The notes beneath the pieces are model-generated. The model worked only from the letters and a program-made list of their open reading frames with translations, was not told the DNA's origin and made no database searches. The translations under genes were made by a program, and so were the position numbers. Shown here one piece after another: positions 49,401 to 61,400 of a stretch of 64,000 nt of DNA; within the stretch, counting starts at the first letter, position 1; each line of letters opens with the position of its first letter. The stretch comes from Candidatus Heimdallarchaeota archaeon LC_3 (GTDB lineage Archaea; Asgardarchaeota; Heimdallarchaeia; Hodarchaeales; LC-3). Location: contig MDVS01000012.1 in the NCBI GenBank assembly GCA_001940645.1, positions 1 through 64,000 of the forward strand. Direction: 5' to 3'.

Positions 49401-52400
49401 TATTAATCGTCCAATAATTGGATTGATTACGGAAGTCTCTAGTCTCCAAGTCGCTTGGTGTGTTTCTGTTTCCGTTAAAGTTAACATAAATGGTGTCGTC
49501 AATTATAATACCCAAATCTCCATAAGAATAATTTTCATAAACACCATCATTATCAATATCCATTAATGATTGAGATGAAATTCTAACAATTGACTTATCT
49601 CCAAATGGTGAGTAGAGATTTGATGTTGCTGTCCCTGTGGTAAAAACTACATCCTGAATTGATCCAATGGCATCAAATGAGAAGATAGTCGGAGTCGAAT
49701 CTTCAAATATCGAGGAATAAGGTAATAAAACAATATTATCAATTATTGCTTCGTTACTCATTACGGGAGTTGCTCCGATAACTATTCCACCAATTCTTAG
49801 ATTACTGGAAGAAGGTGTCAAATTCATTGGCGAAGCCATAACTTGAATCTTAGGAATAATTTCTCCATTAACTATTAAATGTATGAATTGCCCATCGTAG
49901 ACAAATCTAACATGACTCCATTGATTGTCTTGAAGAATATTATTCCAAATTATCTGTGTTGACCAGCTATTATTGACGTAGACTTGAGCTTGAATATCAT
50001 TACCATATTGATGTATGCGGAAAGTATTATCTTTCTCTATCCAATTCCGATAGGAAAATTCATCAGGAATGGTTGGTCTAATATCAAATTCTAAGGTGAA
50101 TTGTTTAACATCAAGAGAATCAGCATCAGGAATCGTCACATTATTAATATCAGATATGACTAATCCTGATCCAAAATAACCATTATCTAAAGGATCACTA
50201 ATATTAGGATCAGCAACAAAACTAGTCACGTCATTATTGAATAGTGAGTAATCTTCCGATATGATAGATGCATTTACATTAAAAGATTCGAAGGATAAAG
50301 CAATTACTGGTAATTGACCTATATTGCCGAAATAAATTTGTTCATCGCCAGTTTGGTCATTCCCTGAATCAAAACTTAAAGTAGATGAAAAATCATACTC
50401 ATTATAAATGAATCTTAATAAATCTGACACTATTTTTGATGTATTAGAGAAAGAATCAGAATCAATATCATCAACAAAACCAAATAAAGACTTTCCAGCT
50501 TCCACTTCATAAACAATTAAATTACTTTCATTAGAAGAATTCTCAACAAATTTTATCAATTCTGGAAAAAGAGAGTGTATAGACAGAAAACCATAAGCAG
50601 AATTTGAACCACTTGTATTTAGTGAAGGTAAATATTGATTGGAGGAAGGTTGCGCAAAATTTAAATTATACTTGTTTCCAATGCTAAAAGATAAATTGTA
50701 TTCCCAAATAACTGGAGTCGGAGATAAAATTAATGAATTTTCATCTACTACGAGATCAACGGTATATTTTCTAGGATTTGATCCATTATAAATTTCTAAA
50801 ATGTCACCTGGTGAAACATTATCTTTTAAAAAAGAAGAAGAAGATGAAATAAAATTTATAGCAGGTCCCTCTAAAGGTGGTTCATTGAATGTCACACCAT
50901 CAATACCTGTCACACTATTAATACCATCAGTAATAGAACAAACACTACAATCAAATAATTTATTAAGATTGTCCATAGATGTTATAAGTTCTGTAGTATC
51001 AGCAGAGATTTTTGTCTTAAAATTATTCCCAACAGCTAGTATCATATTCCCTGCTTCTAAGAACTTCTCCAAAATGCTATCTTCATTTACAGAATATACT
51101 TCTAAAGGAAGGACATCAATAACAATAAGTGTATCAAACTGATTATTAGTAGTACGACTTTTTAACCACAATTCCAATGATTTTTGTTGATTATATTTGA
51201 AAGATTGACTCTCTCCAAAAGAAAGAATAGTATTAACAATTTCTTCCTCAATATCCTGAGCAATATAATTGTCGGACGCATAATTCAATTCCGAATCAGG
51301 TCTGCTATCATAGAAAACCCCAATGCTTCCCATATAATTGTGGTCGATATCTCTTCCATAAAATTCAATTGGAAGTTGTATATCATTAATAGAGAGATTT
51401 TCCTTAACTAACCCTAATTGTTCAGGCCCTATGGGACTGGAATTTTGTTCAACTTTTTGTCCATTAAGATCAAGAGTCCAAGAAAGATTAGGAAGAGCGG
51501 TCGAAACATCAGGAATGAAGCTAATATCCATAAACCATTTATCTGATGAAATAAATTCATCGAGAGATTTATTATAATTTAGTGCTTCTTCTTTCATGAA
51601 AGAAGTTGTAGTTATTGATTCAACAAATAATGATCCAAAATCATTGTTACTAATATCAAGCGAGGATGTACTTAATGAATCTATTGAGTCAGAAAATAAT
51701 AAGAAAGAACTCATATCAAATTCTGAGGGATCAAGGATTCCTTGAGAAATACGTAAGGATTTAAGGGTAATCGGATCACCTTTTCCAATTACGATAGGCT
51801 GATTATTATTAGAAACATATAATTCACTAATACGCTCTCCTAATGGATTCATATTTCGATTATTATAGATCTTAATTTTTGATTTCCATACACCATCAGT
51901 ATCAAAGAAGTAATCACGTGTAATGGCCAAATGTTGTAATTTCTGGTCAAGAGTTTCAGGATCAGTAATTGGAGAGGAAAGTGTAAATCCATTTGCTTCC
52001 ATTCTAAATCTAATATCAAATCCTGTATCAAAACGAACAATATCTAATTGTAGACCATCATCTAAAGTATTTTTCTTTAAAATAGTATGAGTTGTAGTTA
52101 CTCCTGAGTAATCAGGTAATTCAAATACTGCTTGAATAGTAAAATCTTTCTTGGTAAGATCAAGTGGTCCTATCTTATCATCTGTATTAACTGATCCCAT
52201 CCCATTAGATCCATCACCCAATAAGACTTCACCATCCTCAGTATCATTAATACTGATATAATTCGTCTCATCTAAAGTCAAACCAACAGTCTGACTGTCA
52301 ATAATGTTCCATGATTCACTAAAGTTAGTGGAAAGATATGTGGAATAGTCAATTGCGGATTCTTCAATTTCTGATCCTTCGTTAAAGACATAATAGAGAT

Positions 52401-55400
52401 AATCAAGATGATCAGTGTTTTCTTCAAGACTATTAATTGGATAGAAAAACATGGTGACATCCTCGACATCTATTATTGCGTCTAATTGATAATAAGTATT
52501 GGGGAGGATATAGGAGGAGTCTAATATGATCGGATCATTTGTACCGTCCCAGAATTCACCATTTGCAAGGTTATAATCATCTACAACGATTCGCATATAA
52601 CTTGTGTTGTTAAGATCGTCAACTAATTCGAGATTTATAGTATATTCTTGTCCTCCTCCTAAATCTGGATCGGGGGTCTTAATGATTGTCGAATAATATC
52701 TCCAATCAGAATTGGATGAATCAAATGTCCTTGATCCTAAACTGGCATTGGTCAATTTTGCATATCCATTAATTATAGAAACATTGGATTCTTGAGATAG
52801 CAAAAATGGATCGGAATCTGAGGTAACTAAAGTCCCGTCGAAATTCTCAATCAATGTCATTATATTGTTTGAAACAGAATTAGCATCATAGTCATCAATA
52901 TAATCATTTTCTGATACATATGTCGATTCACTTCTTAATACGACAAAATCATCAATGATCGCTATTCCTGAAGAATCCGCGCGAGGTGATAACCCGAAAT
53001 ATCCTTCAATAACATCTCCAATAAATACGGAATCATCCGCTATTGTGGCAAGTTTATTATTATCTAACCAGACTTCAATTTGTGGTCGAACATCTATTAC
53101 AAACTTAAACATGACAGTGTGATAAATATCTCGAATTATTGGTATATTTTCAAGAGTACTAATGGTCTCGGACATAGAAGATCCAGTTAAATCTATCTTT
53201 TCTAGAATAAATGTCCCAAAAGTCTCAGATCCATCACCGCTCTCTTCAAGATTGAAGTAGCTTTGATAATAAATTCCGTCTTCTTCACCAAAGAAGAACC
53301 CGGGTATAAAATCGTTACTTTTGACTCTATAATTCATAATCCAGTTATCAGACACTGTCTTAACACCCTTATAAACCAGATTACCACCAGTGTTATTAAG
53401 AACTAATTTTCCATCTTCAATATATGATCCCTTACCGTATTGTGAATAATCAATAGAATTTAGTGCTAGGCTTTCTGGTCCACCACCATTAGAAACATAA
53501 TAATTCTTGGTCCTGTAATGGGTATTGCCTGCTGCATCCCACGCTTGGATCTTAATTGTGTAGGATCCATCTGAATAAGTAAACGTTTTCCAGTTGTAAC
53601 TTATTGAACCACTTGAGGTAGTCTTCTTTAAGGAGGATCCAATCCATAATTTCATGGTAGTTACTCCCACATTGTCTGAAGCAGAAGCTGACAAAGTAAC
53701 AGTACCCGAGGCTGTTGAGGAAGTGGGATAAATTGTTCCGACATAGGGATTTGTTGTATCACCACCACCAGAATTTGAGACGGTGACAGTATGTGTATCA
53801 CTATCTATAACTCCTAATTCAAGATCCCAGCTCTCGGCCTTTACTGAATGACTTCCATTACTATAACCAGTGGTGTTCCAAGTCCAACTTGCAGAACAAC
53901 TATTATTTGCTGTATATTTAACCGAACTATCAACTAAAATTCTCATTGATAGAAAAGTAGAGGAACAATTTGTTGTTGCTCCTGTGATAGTTACATTTCC
54001 ACTAACAGTTGCTCCCGATGAAGGAGTCGAAATATAAACATCTTGGGGGGGTGATGTAATGGTATGACTAATTGAAGAATTTGATGTATTTCCTTCAGAA
54101 TCAGTTTTATACACAGTTATAGTGTGTGATCCAATTGTATACTCAGCGTAGGATGAATACCAATAGGTAGTTCCTGAGTTTCCATTAAGTGTTGAATACC
54201 AGACTCCATCAACATATACCTGTGTCTGAACAATTGTGCTTTGTGTATCAGTACCATTATGAGTGATAGATATAGTATTAGGAGATTGAGTGGATCCACC
54301 ATTGGTCGGACTACTAATTGTAATAGATGGAGCAGTTGTATCCACAACTGTTAAAGTCTTAGGAACAATATAATTATTACCACTTGCATCAGTTGCACGA
54401 ATAGTAAGTTCATGAGTGCCTTTCGAGTAAGTTGTAGTATCCCAAGAATAAGATAAGTCAGTTGGACTACTAGTATCAGAATATATTACTATGTTATCAA
54501 GTAATACGTCAATTGAAGTCAACTCGTTCAAATCAGAAGCATTGGCAGTAAGGAGAACACTACCTGTAAATGATGAAGGTTCAGGTAAAGTCCCATACAC
54601 GATATTTGACAATGTTGGGGGAGTCACATCGACAACATTATATTCATGATGACTCCAAGTATAATTATCAAAATCATCGACCACTAGAATACTCACGAAA
54701 TAAGGATTATTTAATGTTGGAAATAAGGTAGTATCCCAATCACTATAAGTCAGATTGCTTGAAGTCGATGTATGGACTGGAAAGAGGGTACTAAGCTCAA
54801 AAATCCACAGTTCTATTCTTTTAATCCCACTAGCATCAGATGCATCAACATCAAATACCGGATTTCCAGATATATCACTTCCACTAATCCCTGGCGAAAT
54901 CCATGAAATTGTTGATTCTATATCTACAATTGTCACTGTTCGATTAAAGGGAGTCTCATTTAGTAATGCTGAATCATCTACAGCAATGATTTGTAATGGA
55001 TACGTACCTTCAGTATGAGCACTTGCTTCTATCACATAATCCGTTGCTGAAATAGAGCAAGTGATTGCACCTCCACATGGGAAATTAGTCTGAATACCAT
55101 CAAAAATTACTTTAAGATGGTTTAGACCACTAGGATCACGCGCTGTAAATTCAATATTGGCACTAGAAGTGATATTAAGATTTTCTGTCGGACTTGACCA
55201 GCTAATCAATGAAGGACCAGTAATATCAATAACTTCAATATAATAAGAATTACTGGATGAATTTCCAGTAGGATCATATGCAGTGACAGTAACAGTGTAA
55301 TTTCCTTCAGCAAAAGCAGTTGAATCCCAATTAAAGGCTAATGTAGAAGAGTCACCATCGGGATTATCTGATAATCCGTTTGATATCTCGGTACTGGTAT

Positions 55401-58400
55401 TATATTCAAAAGAAAGAGAGCTTATCAGAGCTTGAATATTATTTATTCCATTTACGTCAGTGGAATCTCCAATAAATAGCTGTGTGGCAGAAATAGCCGT
55501 AGGATTACCACTATCTGTGCTTATTCCCATAAGTGTAGGAGTATTCGGGGCTACTATATCTACTATTGTCAGATCTCTCCATAATGAATAGGTCTTATTA
55601 GCCAAACTATTATCAATAATTTTTAATTCCAGTCTACCTACTCCTTCTTTGAAACTTTGAATATCTATTGTATCAAATGCTGTAACATAAGTAACTGGAT
55701 CATCATTTATAGTGTTAAACGTTGTCGAGTCAATTAATGTATAATTTCCATCAATGGGAGCTTCATCCCAGTAGAGCTCAACTTTCCAAATACCATTAGT
55801 ATCAGTGATGCTATCCAATTGGATTGGTATTGTCACAGTAATATCAAATGGAAAGGCATTATTTGTATTATCAATAAGGAAATCAGAGGTACTGGCAGAT
55901 GGGGCGGTGATATCAACGACATTTACATTATAGGTAACTGAATCCACGTTTTCTGCTGAATCCATCCATTCTAAGGTAATGGAATGACCACCTTCAGTAT
56001 AAGTGGTAGTATCCCAACTATGACTTAGTGTGGTAACATTATCATTAATTTGAGCCTTAATTATCGTATCGATATAAATCTTAATATATTCAATTCCTGA
56101 AGGATCAGAGGAAATTATTCCCTGAATAGAGACACTACCTTCAACGTTAGAACTATTAGTGGGAACAAGACTCACAAATCCAGGCTCTATTTTATCATCA
56201 ACAGTAATAGTGTGAGTGGCCCATTGTTCATTTAAGGGATTTTCACCATCAACTGCTTTAACATAAATATTGATTGTTTCATTATCTGCATAACTAGATA
56301 AATCTATTGGACTGGAGGTAATAGTATCTCCAGAAGCTGTAGCTATCCTATCGTTAATAGTAGTGCCTCCGAGGTATATTTCCATTAATGATATACTGCT
56401 AGGATCATTTGCAGATGCTGTTACTGTCATAGTTCCACTATTAGCAATAATATCACTATCTGCAGGTAAGAAACTGGTAATCGCAGGTGCGGTCGTATCT
56501 ACAACATTAACATATATTGATGATATATCAGAGGCATTAGCTGTATCAGTACCAGTATATGCAGCATTATCGTAAGCTATGAGGTCGAATCTGTATTCCC
56601 CAACAGTATTTAGACCTGCGGATTGCAAATCCAATATTACGTCAATATCACCCGTCCAAGAATTAGGGCCTGCAGACCAAAGTGTGTCTTGGTAATCACC
56701 ATTAATATCATTCATAGCTTGAGTAATAGTGTAATAGTCAGGATTAATATCATCAATATCCCAAAATATAGTTCCAACAGATGCGTATTCATGAGTCAAA
56801 TTAGGAGATCTAGAAATAATTTTCGGACTGGTCAAATCTGCAATGTTAATTCTTAGACTATCTACACTACTATTTCCTGCAACATTTGTTGCCCAAAATG
56901 ATATGATATTCGCATAAAGCAGTTGTGAGGTGTCAAGTGTATAATAATGAATAGTATTGCTAATATCGTTAGTTAACCAATCTTGTCTAATACCATTAAC
57001 ATAGACATCTAAGGTAGTTAAAGCATACCCACTAGAAGAAGTCGTAATAGTAAAATCTATATTGGCGTGAGCTGTAAGATCGTTTACAAGATCGCCATTT
57101 GCTAAAGAATAAGTAACTGGTAGCTCATTTACGATTGTATCAATACTATCAATAGTCACACTAATGGTCCCTTGATTTGGTCTATCCCAATATTCATTAA
57201 GAGTAATTTCTGAAAAAGAATCGTTAAGCAATACGAATTCATTTGAAGCTGTGGTAATGGAAGAATCATCAGATGAAGCTTGTATAGGATAATGATCACC
57301 ATTTTGCCAAGCTAAAGCAGTCAACGAAACATAATCTATATTGCCAAGTAATTCTAATCCACTTATATAAACTGTATCATCTTGATTGATATATTCACTG
57401 ATTTTAGCTTTCGTCACACCTTTTTCTAAGGGGATGAGAATATTTTCTGTGAAGTGACCAAAGTCATCTATACCGATTAGTGAAATAAATCCATTATTTT
57501 GACTTTCCACTACAAGGAATGGATGGGTGTGGCGATTGATAAGAAAGTCAGTCTGTTCTGAATTTATTTTATCCGAATTACTCTGTGGTCTTTGAATCCC
57601 TATTCTGAAATCTTGGTCTATTTCCCAGAAATCAAGATAATGTGTATCAATAATTTGCTGTTGGGTCAAGGAATAATCATTAATTGTTCCATATTCTGCC
57701 AAATGATAAGGATTAAAGTCTTCCACATAAATAGGTAAAAGATCCTTGGAGATAATTTGGAAATTATCTAAGAAAATATTTCTAGCAGAGCTACCTGAAT
57801 ATTCCAAGTCAAAAGAAATTGATTCTAAGTAACCGAATAAAGGAGAAAAGGTGATGGTTTTATCAACAGTCGATAAATCATTAACAAAATCAGCAGGAGT
57901 GAGAGTAACGGTTGTATTCGATCCTGAAATGCTAACGATATTATAATCTAAGATTGGTGAAGGTAATTCATTTACTGCTAATGAGTATGATTCACTATTC
58001 ACATTGAAAGTTATACTGCCTTTTAACATACTTAGATCAGCATTATCACTCATGATATTAAATGATAAATATTGGACATCTTGAATGTCGATTCCTCTAG
58101 ATGAATAATTGAGTAATTCTGGATCATCAAGTGGGTCATCATTGAAACGAATATCAAATTTAGTATTACTACCAATTTGTAAAGGAATAATTAAGGAAGG
58201 ACCAAATGTGCCATATCTAAGACCAGAATAGATGGACTCAGGTGTCTGATTCAGTTGAGATGTATCATAGTCGATTGTGAAATCACTAATTGAGTAATAA
58301 TCATCGACCAACATATTATTATTTATCGATGTTAGACACAATTCTGTCAAGTTTCCTGTTACAGTACCTGATGTGATTGGGCCATTGGTATACATTGGTA

Positions 58401-61400
58401 CAAGCCCTTCTCTGCCATCAAATACTCGGATTATTCCATTAACTCTTTCTATTTTTAACCAACGCCATCCTATGTCTCTAGAAAATGTTATACTATCATA
58501 ATCGATGCCTGTTCCGACGGAACCAGAAATTTTGTATTCAGTTGGAAGATCAACTAATTTTATCTCACCAATTTTGGTCGCGTCCGAAAAAAGAGTTATT
58601 CCTGTTTCAGAGCCAAATCCATTATAATTAACTCTAAACTGGACTGAAAAATCATCTATTGTAGAATTATAATCAATTTGACTTAATTCAATTGATCCAT
58701 TATTACCAGTGGATTGGAATTTTAATTGATTAGATGTCTCTGATAGTTCAAATGGATACGTAAAACTCCCAGAAATTTTGTTCCACCACGGATCTATAGA
58801 AGAATTATTGAAATCATCATTCATAAATGATATTTGATCTATCACTCCTTTATATATACGGATTTCATCTAAAGAGCCATTGAATCTATAACCTAATCTT
58901 AAAGGATTATTATTCTGAGAAGGGACTAAAGGTGTACTTCCAACTCCGGTGTATATAGGTAATTTTTCCCCATTAATTCTCAAAATAGCTGGTTGGATGC
59001 CTGATAAGTTGGTATCGAAGTCTTTATTCGAGTCATAGGAAAATGAGAAATGATACCAAGTATTAGAAGTGAAGGAATAATTACTGCTAGTATAATATCC
59101 TGATTCATCTGGTACAAGAAAAGTAAAGTATTCATCTTCCACGCGAATTGAGAAACTTCCTTCTTTTTCTAATATATATTCAATGTCATTATTATTTCGC
59201 TTAAAAAAACCTGAAATCGTAAATGAACTAAAATTTAAATCTTTTAAAGGATCAGTATAAGCATATTTATCTCCAGAAAGAGTCCTTAGGGCATTATTTA
59301 CCTGAATATCATTATTATCTGAATTATTATTAGTAAACAAAGTCCATCCATTACCTGATTCATCAAAGTATTTTGTAATCCCTTCCTCAATAGATTTGGA
59401 ATCATTATCAAATGACCAATATGCTAATAAATTGGGATCAGAATCTGGACCGATATTTCTTCTAGGTAATAAAATAGATTGATTTACTATTTTTACCTTA
59501 GTCGAGGATTCTAATGTCTTTTGTTCTAGAGATACCGAATCTAGTCTTAAATTTTTAAGAAGGACAGATGAAAGTTGATAATTATTTGAAATCTCTAACA
59601 AAATTGATGCATAATCAATAAAGAAATTTTCTTGGATGATATTTCGATCAAATGTATGATAGTCACTTTCAAGGGGATAAACTTCAAGGTAATAGATATC
59701 ATTATCTATTTTCCAAGTATTTGACTCGTAAAGAGGAACAATATTAACTTTATCACCATCTGTTGTATTGGTATTTATTAAAATACTATTCTCAGGAGTA
59801 AATCCAGTTAATATATAGATACTACTTCCATTTATTTGATTAGTAATTGTCGATTTTAGGATGAGACCTTGTTGTTCTGGTCTAGTAAATGATACATTTC
59901 CTAATTTTATTGTAGGACCATACCAATTTGCATTTTCTTCAAAAGTAGCTAAAGATTCATTTTCAATTGTAGGCGAAGAGTTTATAGCATTAATTGAAAT
60001 ATTCTTAATAATAATTGATTCTTTTGGGATGAAATTAGGAAGGTCACTAAAATAAGCATTATAGGTACTTACAATATTGTCTGAAATATTAAATGCATTT
60101 CCACTTACATCAGAAACATAGATCCATCTATCTGTAGTCGTCTCACTATTATCTAGATTGCGATTGCCTATTGTAAAGACATCAGAGTCATTTTTATAGT
60201 AATAAAGATCACTTCTTGCATCAATAAAACGATCACTAGTGTAATCTGAAGAAACTGGTCGAAGATAAAATTTTTGAGATGTACTGTCGTTGATAGGCAA
60301 CATTATTGAATAATATTCATAATATTGACTTAAGAAATTTGTATCTTGAAGGCTTTCTGATAAATAGGCATCAGAATAAAATGTCCCAGTAGCTAATCCA
60401 TTCTGGTAATAATTATCATTTATGACATAATCTTTAAAATAATTATCATAGACAAATTGATCGACATCATAAAAATAATTATCCGACTCCATTTCTGTAT
60501 CATTCGAAGATATATTCCAATTTGTATTGACAGCAGAAGTGAGGATTTGATCACTAAAATTAGATGATAGACCATAATAATTAATTATGCGGTCTGTTCC
60601 ATTATCATCAATAGTGATAGATACTCTAATTTCACTGGGTAAGTAAATCCAGTGCTCTCCCTCACCTATAAATTGATTATCGATCAGTCCAACCGGATAA
60701 GTAGATCCGAAACCATTTTCAATATTAATGGGTAGATTTAATATTGTCCCTTCAGTTATTACCTGATTTCCTGTGAATAAATTATAACCTTCGAATCCTG
60801 GAACTAATGAGATACTTGAAAAAGTACTATCAACATTTTCACCAAATTCGGAAGAAATTGGATAATTATTCATGTGAAGTGGTTGAATCCCGTATAATAA
60901 TCCATTCATATTAGTAATTTGATTCTGACCTTGAGAAACATCAATAGAGGTTAATTCAGTAGAATTGAATGCCCAATTATATAAATTAAATGTGTTGATA
61001 CTTTCTCCCTGCCAGTTATCTTTAGCAACAAAATTAAAATTCCTGTTGATCGAATATGGATGATTTGAGAATTGCAATGTTCCTTGATTGATACCGTTAA
61101 CATCGTAGAAAGTGACATTTCTATTTGCATCCATTACTAATTTTATATGCGTCCAAGATTCATTAGTAAGTATCGAATTTGTCGATGTCACCGATTCGGA
61201 GTCAATTGTAAAGATCAAACGACCATTAATATCCCTATCAAGACTTATTTTATTATTAGTAGCATCTGAACCAAAGTAAAAAATATTTGTTGCATTATTC
61301 CAAGGACCTCTTAGAGTCAAAGAAAAAGTGAATCCTTGAGACCAATCAATATGTATAGAAGGTAATCGAATATTATTATCCGTTAATTTTATTATATTTC

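Noticed and set aside
50801..51142. 113-codon frame opposite the giant gene
   Set aside because: Antisense shadow within a continuous 23.5-kb coding frame.
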